NCBI GenBank assembly: GCA_050952085.1
Contig: JBMNKH010000004.1
Coordinates: forward strand, 620,001-684,000
DNA length: 64,000 bases
Direction: 5' to 3'
From: DTU015 sp012837895
GTDB taxonomy: Bacteria > Bacillota > Sulfobacillia > Fermentithermobacillales > Fermentithermobacillaceae
The notes beneath the pieces are model-generated. The model did no database searches and was not told the DNA's origin. It saw only the letters and a program-made list of their open reading frames with translations. The position numbers were made by a program, and so were the translations under genes. Positions 9,600-17,292 of the stretch are shown piece by piece (position 1 is the stretch's first letter; every line of letters starts with the position of its first letter).

Positions 9600-9980
9600 A
9601 TGATACCTGACACTTTTGCAGGCGGTTTGATGTTGCTTGTGGTCAACATGACGGTTGTGTTTGCGGTACTTATCGTCATTGCATTTATGATCAACCTCAT
9701 TCGCAAAGCGGCGTCCGGGGAAAGTGAGAAGCTCAACGAAGGTGCCGGGTCCGGAAACTCAGGTTCCCAGCTTGCATCTCAGAGTGCCGGGCAAGAAAAT
9801 CTTACTGCCGGTCTTAACGCCGAAACGGTGCCTTTTGACTCGCTGGACGCCCGCCGTAAAGCGGCCATTGTCGCAGCTTTACGCGCCTATCTGGGATATA
9901 GCACGGTTCCAGTGTTTGTGCGCAGGATTCCTGATGCCGGAATGTGGGGCAAGACGTCAAGAATTCATGCGTTGAAATAG
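9600..9980 (+). CDS. mmdD: sodium-pumping decarboxylase OadG/MmdD-type subunit
   Basis: A 126-residue protein with one transmembrane helix at about residues 5-33, a Gly/Ser/Glu-rich linker, and a C-terminal helix (RRKAAIVAALRAYLGY) typical of OadG/MmdD proteins. In the family it anchors the soluble carboxyltransferase to the membrane beta subunit and helps assemble the complex. ATG 9600 has GGAGG 7 nt upstream. The gene lies 36 nt after mmdA and 39 nt before the biotin-carrier gene, so one operon is likely. The short tail after the C-terminal helix, ending WGKTSRIHAL, also fits MmdD proteins. Confidence 0.88.
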   Translation: MIPDTFAGGLMLLVVNMTVVFAVLIVIAFMINLIRKAASGESEKLNEGAGSGNSGSQLASQSAGQENLTAGLNAETVPFDSLDARRKAAIVAALRAYLGYSTVPVFVRRIPDAGMWGKTSRIHALK

Positions 9981-10019
9981 GCCAAGTATTATCTAATTGT
10001 TGATAAAGGAGGATCTAAC

Positions 10020-10430
10020 GTGCGGCGATTTAGAGTTAAGATAGATGATGAAGTGTTCGAGGTTGAAGTGGAAGAGATCGGGCAAGGTGCTGAAAGACAG
10101 CCTGTAGTGAGTACACCTGTGGCAAGGCCATCCCAACCCCCGGCGGCGTCTCAGAAGCCCGTGGCTGCTCCTAAACCTGCTGCAGCGCCTGTGCCTCAAG
10201 CTGTGCAAGCCGGAAGCGGTGCCGTCACAGCGCCTATCCCCGGAGTTGTCACTGAGGTTAAGGTTGCAGCGGGGGACAATGTGAAGAAAGGCGACATACT
10301 ACTGCTCCTTGAAGCGATGAAGATGCAAAACGAAATCCTTGCGCCTTACGATGCGGCAGTGACTGAGGTACTTGTAAGCCAAGGAGCGACGGTACAGACA
10401 GGAGATGTGCTCATCCGCCTTGACAGATAG
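10020..10430 (+). CDS. mmdC: biotin carrier subunit of methylmalonyl-CoA decarboxylase
   Basis: A 136-residue biotinyl carrier: a beta-strand N-terminus, an Ala/Pro-rich flexible linker (about residues 28-68) and a C-terminal biotinyl domain. The biotinylation motif EAMKMQ is intact, with the target lysine at residue 101, 35 residues from the C-terminus as usual. It carries CO2 between the carboxyltransferase and the membrane decarboxylase. GTG 10020 is preceded by AAAGGAGG. Similar carriers serve pyruvate or acetyl-CoA carboxylases, but the position between mmdD and mmdB makes the decarboxylase role the best reading. Confidence 0.93.
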   Translation: MRRFRVKIDDEVFEVEVEEIGQGAERQPVVSTPVARPSQPPAASQKPVAAPKPAAAPVPQAVQAGSGAVTAPIPGVVTEVKVAAGDNVKKGDILLLLEAMKMQNEILAPYDAAVTEVLVSQGATVQTGDVLIRLDR

Positions 10431-10464
10431 GATACCTTAAGCCGGAGGAAGGTGTATTCATAGC

Positions 10465-11601
10465 ATGAACGTAGGCACACTTGCTGAAAGATTATGGTTG
10501 GAAACTGGTTTTTCCCAACTTACGTTGGGCAATGTTGTGATGCTCTTTATCGGAATACTGCTCCTTTACCTTGCCATATATAAGAAGTTTGAACCTCTTC
10601 TCTTGGTACCCATTGCTTTCGGAGCAATTCTGGCCAACCTGCCCCTTGCTCCCATAATGAATCCTCCTGAGGGAGATATGCCAGGCGGATTGCTATACTA
10701 CCTTAGCTTTGGTGTAGAGAAGGAAATATTCCCACCCCTGGTTTTCCTGGGGGTAGGGGCGATGACTGACTTCGGGCCGCTCCTGGCTAACCCTTCAACT
10801 ATCCTGCTTGGAGCTGCAGCTCAGATCGGCGTGTTTCTGGCCATGCTTATGGCAAAAGCTCTAGGATTTACCTTACAGCAAGCCAGTGCCATTGGGATTA
10901 TCGGAGGGGCTGATGGGCCGACAGCAATTTACACTGCAATGAAGCTGGCTCCGGAACTCTTGGGTCCGATTGCCGTGGCGGCATACACATACATGTCGCT
11001 GGTTCCCCTGATCCAGCCTCCTATCATGAGAGCTTTGACCACCAAGAAGGAACGCACTGCGGTCATGAGCCAGCTAAGGCAAGTGTCCAAGACCGAGAGA
11101 ATCGTATTCCCAATCGTAGTCACCATTTTGGTCGGATTGTTCCTTCCATCAGTAGCTCCTTTGATCGGGATGCTCATGCTAGGGAACCTGTTCAAGGAAT
11201 GTGGCGTTACCGAAAGGTTGTCCAAGACCGCACAGAACGAGCTCAACAACATTGTGGTGATCTTGCTGGCCACCTCTGTCGGAGCCACCATGAGCGCTGA
11301 GAATTTCCTGACCCTTGATACCATCAAGATCATAGCCCTTGGGATAGTGGCATTCGCCGGAGGGACTGCAGGCGGAGTGCTGCTTGGCAAACTCATGTAC
11401 TACCTGACAGGTGGTAAAGTAAACCCGCTCATCGGTTCCGCCGGAGTATCAGCGGTACCCATGGCTGCAAGGGTCAGCCAGGTTGTTGGGCAGGAGGAAA
11501 ACCCCCAGAATTTCTTGCTTATGCATGCGATGGGGCCTAACGTTGCCGGAGTTATCGGAACGGCGGTTGCTGCCGGTGTATTGATAGCGCTGCTTTCGTA
11601 G
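10465..11601 (+). CDS. mmdB: sodium-translocating decarboxylase beta subunit
   Basis: The membrane subunit that decarboxylates carboxybiotin and couples this to Na+ export. The 378-residue protein has about nine to eleven hydrophobic segments and the conserved family stretches GVGAMTDFGPLLANP, GIIGGADGPTAIY, PLIQPPIMRALTT and NPLIGSAGVSAVPMAARV. The aspartate in GGADGPT belongs to the Na+/biotin site in this family. GGAGG lies upstream of ATG 10465. With mmdA, mmdD and mmdC this completes a four-subunit pump, so the host can turn methylmalonyl-CoA decarboxylation into a sodium gradient. Confidence 0.95.
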   Translation: MNVGTLAERLWLETGFSQLTLGNVVMLFIGILLLYLAIYKKFEPLLLVPIAFGAILANLPLAPIMNPPEGDMPGGLLYYLSFGVEKEIFPPLVFLGVGAMTDFGPLLANPSTILLGAAAQIGVFLAMLMAKALGFTLQQASAIGIIGGADGPTAIYTAMKLAPELLGPIAVAAYTYMSLVPLIQPPIMRALTTKKERTAVMSQLRQVSKTERIVFPIVVTILVGLFLPSVAPLIGMLMLGNLFKECGVTERLSKTAQNELNNIVVILLATSVGATMSAENFLTLDTIKIIALGIVAFAGGTAGGVLLGKLMYYLTGGKVNPLIGSAGVSAVPMAARVSQVVGQEENPQNFLLMHAMGPNVAGVIGTAVAAGVLIALLS

Positions 11602-11699
11602 GATCCTTGAACTAAGTTTGGCTGTTGGATTAGTTGGCGGATTAGACAAATTGATGTTCAGAACGAATCAGTTGGCGATTTCTGAAGGAGGGTTACAGG

Positions 11700-12104
11700 A
11701 TGGACAGGACAATCAGGGTTCTTGTAGGAAAACCAGGCCTTGATGGCCATGACCGCGGGGCCAAGGTAATTGCAAGGTCCTTTAGGGATGCGGGCATGGA
11801 AGTGATCTACAGCGGTTTGCACCGGACTCCCGAAGAGCTGGCTAGGATGGCAGTGGAAGAAGACGTCGATGTGGTGGCCTGCTCCATTCTCTCAGGGGCA
11901 CACAACACACTGCTTCCCCGGGTGGTAGAGTGTCTCAAGAAAGAAAAAGGTACCGAAGAGTTGGATGTGTTGGTGCTTGCAGGCGGCATTATCCCCGCTG
12001 AGGACGTTGAGTTCCTCAAAGCTAACGGGGTAGACGAAGTGTTTGGTCCTGGAACCAATACCCAGGACATTGTGGAATATACCAAGACTAACCTTAAGCG
12101 TTAG
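11700..12104 (+). CDS. mcmA2: methylmalonyl-CoA mutase, B12-binding small subunit
   Basis: A stand-alone cobalamin-binding domain of 134 residues. The base-off motif DxHxxG (LDGHDRG, His near residue 17) provides the lower axial ligand. The S-x-L and GG motifs (SILSGAHN; LAGGIIP) that line the nucleotide tail are present, and the length fits the separate C-terminal subunit found in archaea and many clostridia. It needs a catalytic large subunit to interconvert succinyl-CoA and methylmalonyl-CoA, and none is encoded in the window. ATG 11700 has GGAGG upstream. A glutamate-mutase-like S subunit is less likely given the neighbours. Confidence 0.9.
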   Translation: MDRTIRVLVGKPGLDGHDRGAKVIARSFRDAGMEVIYSGLHRTPEELARMAVEEDVDVVACSILSGAHNTLLPRVVECLKKEKGTEELDVLVLAGGIIPAEDVEFLKANGVDEVFGPGTNTQDIVEYTKTNLKR

Positions 12105-12110
12105 CGTGAT

Positions 12111-13139
12111 ATGCAGCAGGCCGCGTGTGGCGGCCTCAAAATGTTTTCCGGCTATCCGGGCGGGATGGTGTTGTATTTGCATAACCAGATAATCCAGGGT
12201 TTGTGTGAGAGGAAGCGGGCCGGCCTGGCAAGGGCTGTAACCCTTGTTGAGAACGGTTCCGAACATGCCAGGCACATCCTGGAAGAAGCATATAGACTCA
12301 GAGGACATAGCAAGGTCATCGGGATAACAGGATCGCCGGGCGTTGGCAAGTCCACTTTGGTTGACAGCTTGATCGGTGCCATACGCGAGCGCGGGGATTC
12401 AGTCGGAGTGATTGCTGTAGACCCGTCTTCCCCGTTTACCGGCGGGGCCATACTTGGAGACAGGGTGAGGGTGCGTTCGCGCACCACTGATAACGAAGTC
12501 TTCTTCCGCAGTTTGGCCTCAAGGGGATACCTGGGAGGCCTCTCCAGGCATACAGGCGACATAATAACCCTTTTTGATGCCTTTGGCTTCGACTATGTGC
12601 TGGTTGAAACGGTAGGTACGGGGCAGTCAGAAGTGGATATCATGCGCTATGCCCATTCTGTCCTGGTTGTGATGGCTCCGGGCTTGGGCGATGATATTCA
12701 GGCGATAAAGGCAGGGATTTTGGAAATTGGCGATGTGTTCTGTGTGAACAAAGCCGATCACCCTGATGCTGACAGAGCTGTTGCCGTGTTAGAAGCAATG
12801 CTGGGCCTCAACAGGCAGTGGCAATGGAAACCCCCTGTTGTCAAGACAGTTGCATCCCAGGGTAAAGGTGTAGTTGAACTTCTGGGAAAAATCGATGAGC
12901 ACTTGGAATTCCTCAAGCAGAACGGTTTGCTGGAGGAAAGGGTATCAAGGAGCTACATTGCCGCACTGGAAGACAACATAAGGCGAGATACGGTTGACCG
13001 TATCCTTACGGAGGCCCGGTTAGACGGTACCCTTGACTTGGTTTTGACGCAGCTGTCGCAGGGCAAGACGTACCCGGCTGCCGTGGCAAAGCAGCTTATA
13101 GGGAAGTACTTGTGCGCTGAGGAAAGTGATAATCAATAG
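12111..13139 (+). CDS. meaB: MeaB/ArgK-family GTPase, methylmalonyl-CoA mutase chaperone
   Basis: A G3E-type GTPase that protects methylmalonyl-CoA mutase and gates cobalamin loading. The P-loop (GITGSPGVGKST), the switch region DPSSPFTGGAILGDRVRM-like segment, VETVGTGQSEVD and the NKAD specificity motif are all visible. The start is uncertain. ATG 12111 lies 6 nt after the mcmA2 stop but has no Shine-Dalgarno; ATG 12141 and ATG 12165 are in frame, and 12165 gives the usual N-terminal length. From 12111 the protein has 342 residues, slightly long for the family. Its coupling to the B12-binding subunit supports the mutase assignment. Confidence 0.9.
   Translation: MQQAACGGLKMFSGYPGGMVLYLHNQIIQGLCERKRAGLARAVTLVENGSEHARHILEEAYRLRGHSKVIGITGSPGVGKSTLVDSLIGAIRERGDSVGVIAVDPSSPFTGGAILGDRVRVRSRTTDNEVFFRSLASRGYLGGLSRHTGDIITLFDAFGFDYVLVETVGTGQSEVDIMRYAHSVLVVMAPGLGDDIQAIKAGILEIGDVFCVNKADHPDADRAVAVLEAMLGLNRQWQWKPPVVKTVASQGKGVVELLGKIDEHLEFLKQNGLLEERVSRSYIAALEDNIRRDTVDRILTEARLDGTLDLVLTQLSQGKTYPAAVAKQLIGKYLCAEESDNQ
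12118..12136 (+). other. short GC-rich hairpin at the meaB start
   Basis: A perfect 7-bp inverted repeat (AGGCCGC / GCGGCCT, 5-nt loop) lies between the first possible meaB start and the later ones, followed by CAAAATGTTTT. It could attenuate expression or set the mRNA level between mcmA2 and meaB. It also argues that translation may begin at 12141 or 12165. Confidence 0.5.
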
Positions 13140-13140
13140 C

Positions 13141-13262
13141 ATGTACGTCAGCATATGTCAGCATATGCCTCAGCATGTACTTTGGCATGTATGTGGGCAT
13201 GTGCAGGCATCTGAGTTGGCACGTGAGTATGCATGTGAGCCGGCGTGAGCCGGCACATGTGT
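13141..13262. repeat. GCATGT/GCATATG low-complexity stretch
   Basis: About 120 bp made of irregular repeats of GCATGT, GCATATG and GTGAGCCGGC directly after meaB. A 69-codon open frame over it (13175-13384) has no family resemblance and runs into the next array, so I do not call it a gene. Confidence 0.6.
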
Positions 13263-13274
13263 TGCGGAGCATGC

Positions 13275-13309
13275 GCCGGGAAGGGCAGCCAGGCTTTTCC
13301 CGGCTTTTT
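13275..13309 (+). terminator. intrinsic terminator of the mmd-mcmA2-meaB operon
   Basis: Perfect 8-bp stem GCCGGGAA / TTCCCGGC (13275-13282 with 13297-13304) followed directly by TTTTT. It ends the plus-strand metabolic operon before the 105-bp array. Confidence 0.88.
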
Positions 13310-13369
13310 GCTTCATTGTGCTTCTTCCTTCTCGCTTCTTGCTCTCTTCATAATATAGGTTCTCTGGAC

Positions 13370-13895
13370 GTGCTCAGGAATTAACCAGATCGCTGCTCCG
13401 CCTGGTCCGGACTCGACCATTTCAACGCCGGAACTGGCTCCAAATCAGCCAGAATCGTAGCATTCAGTCCCGAACTGGTCTGGAATTGACCAGATCATTG
13501 CCTCACGTGGTCGCATCTTAGCCACTTCAGTGTCAGACCTGGTCTCATATTAGCCGAAAGCTTAGGATTTTGTCGGGGTCTGGTCAGGAATTGACCAGAT
13601 TGCCGTGTCACCTGGTCCCATTTTGACCACTTCCGCGCCTGAGCTGGTTCCAGATTAGCCAAAACCCCAAGATCTGATCCAGAACTGGTCAGGAATTGAC
13701 CAGATTGCTGCTCCGCCTGGTCCGGACTTGACCACTTCAGCACCGAACCTGGTTCCAGATTAGCCAAAACCCCAGGATCTGATCCAGAACTGGTCAGGAA
13801 TTGACCAGATTGCTGCTCCGCCTGGTCCGGACTTGACCACTTCAGCACCGAACCTGGTTCCGGATTAGCCACAGTCCTAGGTTCCAGTTTTGACC
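13370..13895. repeat. array A1: five tandem 105-bp units carrying TGGTC...GACCA dyads
   Basis: Units begin at 13370, 13475, 13580, 13685 and 13790, exactly 105 bp apart. Each unit contains three dyads of the form CTGGTC-N4/5-TTGACCA at internal steps of 32, 32 and 41 bp (for example 13685, 13717, 13749, then 13790). The last two units are nearly identical and the first two are more diverged, as expected for expansion at one end. The array fills most of the gap between meaB and hspR (13140-14108). The same architecture, inverted, recurs at 48663-49245. A minus-strand open frame through the array is only a consequence of 105 being divisible by three. Confidence 0.92.
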
Positions 13896-14108
13896 CGGTT
13901 TGGTATCGATCATTTTGCCGGTTTTACCGGTGCACCCGCCTCAGAACCGGCATCCGGTTTATTAGTCAATCAGGTCATTAAGTTGCAGTGACTTGGACAT
14001 ACTCGAATAGTATACAAATTACTTGACTGATTGAGATATAATCACTATTGGTACTCATTAAGAAAGCTATTCAGTCCGGATAGGTTTCTTGAATAAGGGG
14101 ATGATTGC

Positions 14109-14480
14109 GTGGCTTACTTTCACGGTCCAGATGAACCGGTATATACCATAAGTGTTGCTGCGCGTCTTCTCGGTGAGACTCCGCAGTTCCTAAGGCAGAT
14201 AGAAAACGAAGGGCTTATATCGCCCGCCCGGACCGATTCTAACATCCGCCTGTATTCCAGCAACGATCTCAGGTTGCTCGCCCGTATAATATACCTTTGG
14301 AGACAGTGCGGGATTAATCCGCAAGGTATCCGGGTGATAATCGCGATGGAGGAGGGGGATTCTGACAGCCGTACACACGTCAGCCGCAGGCCTCAGGATC
14401 CGGCAGGCGCCACCAGGCAGGGAAGGCAGAGTGCGGACAGGCGTGAGGCCACAAACGGAATGGTAAAGGAGGCCCGGTGA
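14109..14480 (+). CDS. hspR: HspR-like MerR-family heat-shock repressor
   Basis: A 123-residue MerR-family regulator with the N-terminal winged helix (YTISVAARLLGETPQFLRQIENEGLISPAR, then the wing IRLYSSNDLRLLARI) and a short C-terminal tail, as in HspR. HspR represses dnaK operons together with DnaK itself as co-repressor. GTG 14109 follows AAGGGGAT. The gene stands directly upstream of dnaK, where autoregulation is expected. I could not find a convincing HAIR operator (CTTGAGT-N7-ACTCAAG) in 13930-14108; only partial matches such as ACTTGGAC and ACTTGACT near 13990-14025 are seen. The last 35 residues are polar and low in complexity. Confidence 0.85.
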   Translation: MAYFHGPDEPVYTISVAARLLGETPQFLRQIENEGLISPARTDSNIRLYSSNDLRLLARIIYLWRQCGINPQGIRVIIAMEEGDSDSRTHVSRRPQDPAGATRQGRQSADRREATNGMVKEAR

Positions 14481-14545
14481 AGCGTGATGCTGCGGGCCAC
14501 GATACGCCCGGAGAGACAAACTTGTGATGGTGTGGAGGTGCGTTT

Positions 14546-16474
14546 ATGTCCAAGATTGTAGGTATTGACCTTGGTACCACCAATTCTGTTATTGCGGTCA
14601 TGGAAGGCTCTGAGCCAACAGTGATAATCAACGCAGAAGGTTCGCGGACTACGCCTTCTGTTGTGGCGTTCAGCAAGAAGAAGGAAAAACTGGCAGGCCA
14701 GCTTGCCAGGCGCCAAGCTGTACTCAACCCGGAAAACACAATATCGTCAATCAAGAGGTTTGTCGGCCGTCGCTATGATGAAGTCGAAGTTGAACGGGAG
14801 CGTGTGCCCTACAGGATAAAGCGGGGTAAGCATGGCGAAGTCAGGATATATGTGCCTTCCATAGATGAGGAACTCACCCCTGAGGAACTGTCAGCCCATG
14901 TGTTGAGGAAAATGAAAGAAGATGCTGAAAAACACCTGGGCGAACCGGTCACCAAAGCGGTTATTACAGTCCCAGCCTACTTCAACGACTCCCAGAGGCA
15001 AGCTACAAAGGACGCAGGCCGGATAGCTGGGCTTGAGGTGCTAAGGATTATCAATGAGCCAACAGCTGCTTCCCTGGCTTATGGGGTAGACAAGAAGCAA
15101 AACGAAAAAATCCTCGTGTTCGACCTGGGCGGTGGTACCTTTGACGTATCACTGCTGGAAGTAGGCGACGGTGTGGTCGAAGTGCTGGCCACGGCCGGCG
15201 ATACCCATCTTGGGGGCGATGACTACGACCAGAGAATCGTGGACTATGTGGCCGAAGAGTTCAGGAGAGAATACGGGATTGACCTGAGGAAAGACAGGCA
15301 GGCCCTCCAGCGGCTTATAGAAGCTGCCGAAAAAGCTAAGATCGAGCTTTCACAGGTGCTTGAGACTACCATCAGCTTGCCGTTTATCAGTGCAGACAGG
15401 GAAGGCCAGCCACTCCACCTGGAGGTCAGGCTCACCAGGGCCAAGTTTGAGGAACTCACTGACGATCTGACCAGGAAGTGTGCCGGCCCGGTAAGAAGGG
15501 TTCTGGAAGATGCCAAACTCAAGGCAGAAGACTTGGACGAAGTGATCCTGGTCGGCGGTTCCACCAGAATGCCCAAGATTCAAGAGATGGTAAAAAGTCT
15601 TACCGGCAAGGAGCCTAACAGAAGCGTGAACCCTGACGAAGTAGTTGCCATGGGGGCTGCGATCCAGGCAGGTGTGCTTGCCGGGGACGTAAAGGATATT
15701 GTGCTCCTTGACGTGACGCCCCTGACCTTGGGTATTGAGACGCTTGGCGGGGTGATGACGCCTATCATTGAACGGAACACGACCATTCCCGTGCGAAAGA
15801 GCCAGGTTTTCACAACTACGGCTGACTTCCAGCCGCAAGTTGAGATACACGTGCTCCAAGGTGAACGGCCCATGGCGCGTGACAACAGGACCTTGGGAAG
15901 GTTTACTCTTTCAGGGATTCCGCCTGCCCCAAGAGGTGTGCCCCAGATCGAAGTATCTTTCGACATAGACGCCAACGGCATCCTGAATGTGTCAGCGAAA
16001 GATAAGGGCACAGGTAAGGAGCAGAAGATTACTATCAAAGCATCTACCCAGCTTCCCAGGGAAGAAGTTGACAGGCTTGTGGAAGAAGCTGAAAAGCATG
16101 CTGAGGAAGACAGGAAGCAACGGGAGCGGATTGAGACCAGAAACCAACTGGACCAGCTGATATACACAGTTGAAAAGAGTTTGAAAGATGTCGGGGACAA
16201 GATATTATCGGACGATAAGGCCAAGGTAGAGGATGCCTTGTCCGCAGCCAGGGAAGCTCTAAACAGCGATGACGCTGACAAAATGAAGAAAGCTTCGGAT
16301 GAACTCCGGGATGCTGCTGCCAAACTGGCAGAAGAACTCTACAAGCAAGCAGCTCAGGAAGGCCAGGCTTCCGGCGAAGAAAGCGACGCTGCTTCCTCCG
16401 GTAGCGGTGACAAGAAAGACGTGTACGATGCCGAGTTCAAGGAAAAGACCAATGACAAGGAAAGCGGGACTTAA
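14546..16474 (+). CDS. dnaK: chaperone DnaK (Hsp70)
   Basis: Full-length 642-residue Hsp70. The nucleotide-binding domain starts GIDLGTTNSVIAVMEG and has AYFNDSQRQATKDAG, the FDLGGGTFDVSLLE phosphate loop and VGGSTRMPKIQ. The substrate-binding domain begins after the DVTPLTLGIET linker, and the helical lid runs to a Gly/Ser/Asp-rich tail. As is usual in Gram-positive DnaK, the nucleotide-binding domain is a little shorter than in E. coli. GGAGG precedes ATG 14546. It is co-transcribed with hspR (65-nt gap) and grpE (1-nt overlap); dnaJ is not next to it. Confidence 0.98.
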   Translation: MSKIVGIDLGTTNSVIAVMEGSEPTVIINAEGSRTTPSVVAFSKKKEKLAGQLARRQAVLNPENTISSIKRFVGRRYDEVEVERERVPYRIKRGKHGEVRIYVPSIDEELTPEELSAHVLRKMKEDAEKHLGEPVTKAVITVPAYFNDSQRQATKDAGRIAGLEVLRIINEPTAASLAYGVDKKQNEKILVFDLGGGTFDVSLLEVGDGVVEVLATAGDTHLGGDDYDQRIVDYVAEEFRREYGIDLRKDRQALQRLIEAAEKAKIELSQVLETTISLPFISADREGQPLHLEVRLTRAKFEELTDDLTRKCAGPVRRVLEDAKLKAEDLDEVILVGGSTRMPKIQEMVKSLTGKEPNRSVNPDEVVAMGAAIQAGVLAGDVKDIVLLDVTPLTLGIETLGGVMTPIIERNTTIPVRKSQVFTTTADFQPQVEIHVLQGERPMARDNRTLGRFTLSGIPPAPRGVPQIEVSFDIDANGILNVSAKDKGTGKEQKITIKASTQLPREEVDRLVEEAEKHAEEDRKQRERIETRNQLDQLIYTVEKSLKDVGDKILSDDKAKVEDALSAAREALNSDDADKMKKASDELRDAAAKLAEELYKQAAQEGQASGEESDAASSGSGDKKDVYDAEFKEKTNDKESGT

Positions 16475-17208
16475 TGCGTATGGATAAGAAGCATAGAGAT
16501 TCCAATACACCGGAAGTCAACCCTGAGCCCGGGCCCTGCAATCCAGGAAAAACAGAGCGGTATCAAGCCGGATATAAGCACGAGCAAGCTGGCAAATGCC
16601 CTGATATCAACGGTGAACCTTGCATTCAAGAGGAGGATTCACCTGCGGCAGGACCTGAGATTCCTGCAGAGGGACCTGGAGCTCCGGCGGCAGAATCAGG
16701 AACTCCAGAAGAAGCGCTGAACGAGGTAATCCAAGCACTTACACTTGAACGGGACCAATGGAAGTCCAAAGCCGCGGAATATTGGGACAGCTACCTCAGG
16801 GCTATGTCGGAAATGGACAATTTCAGGAAACGCACTGAAAGGGACATTCATACCAGGATAAACAGGGGCAAGTCTGAGCTCATACTGCCTTTGTTGGATG
16901 TGTTGGACAATTTCGACAGGGCCCTTGCCGCAGGCGAAAAGAACGCCAAAGCAGATCAGGGCAGCGGATTCAAAGCATTTTACGACGGGGTGGCTCTGAT
17001 CCGGCGTCAGATCCTGGATGTGCTCGCCAGGGAAGGGGTAGAGCCAATCGAGGACCCGGTAGGCAAGGCTTTTGACCCAAAGTACCACGAGGCCATGTTT
17101 GCCCAAGAGGGCGGCGGGGAGCATGGTACCATAGTCCAAGAGTTCCAGAAGGGATACATGTATAAGGGTGAAGTCCTCAGACCAAGCAGGGTAAAGGTGA
17201 TAAGGTAA
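16474..17208 (+). CDS. grpE: nucleotide exchange factor GrpE
   Basis: GrpE drives ADP release from DnaK. After an unusually long, Pro/Gly/Ala/Glu-rich N-terminus (about 75 residues), the conserved coiled coil begins at about residue 85 (WKSKAAEYWDSYLRAMSEMDNFRKRTERD). The C-terminal beta-wing carries the family ending YKGEVLRPSRVKV. At 244 residues it is longer than the usual 180-200 because of the N-terminal extension. The ATG overlaps the dnaK TAA by one base; another in-frame ATG lies two codons on. Confidence 0.95.
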   Translation: MRMDKKHRDSNTPEVNPEPGPCNPGKTERYQAGYKHEQAGKCPDINGEPCIQEEDSPAAGPEIPAEGPGAPAAESGTPEEALNEVIQALTLERDQWKSKAAEYWDSYLRAMSEMDNFRKRTERDIHTRINRGKSELILPLLDVLDNFDRALAAGEKNAKADQGSGFKAFYDGVALIRRQILDVLAREGVEPIEDPVGKAFDPKYHEAMFAQEGGGEHGTIVQEFQKGYMYKGEVLRPSRVKVIR

Positions 17209-17227
17209 ACATAACCGGGGTAGACAT

Positions 17228-17275
17228 AGCCGGCCTGTCACAAGGATTGCAGTGCAGGCCGGCTCTTACTTGACG
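17228..17275 (+). terminator. intrinsic terminator after grpE
   Basis: Perfect 10-bp stem AGCCGGCCTG / CAGGCCGGCT (17228-17237 with 17255-17264, 17-nt loop) followed by CTTACTT. The converging kinase gene ends 29 nt beyond the stem, so it may work in both directions. Confidence 0.8.
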
Positions 17276-17292
17276 CCTTTTTCACACCTGTT

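Noticed and set aside
13175..13384. 69-codon frame after meaB
   Set aside because: It is built from GCATGT repeats and crosses the operon terminator; no ribosome binding site or homology features.
13495..13872. 125-codon minus-strand frame with a repeated peptide through array A1
   Set aside because: A 105-bp unit is divisible by three, so a repeated frame stays open by arithmetic. No start site, and the same unit elsewhere is not open.
13930..14108. HAIR element for HspR
   Set aside because: Only partial half-sites are visible; none gives CTTGAGT-N7-ACTCAAG within reasonable mismatches.
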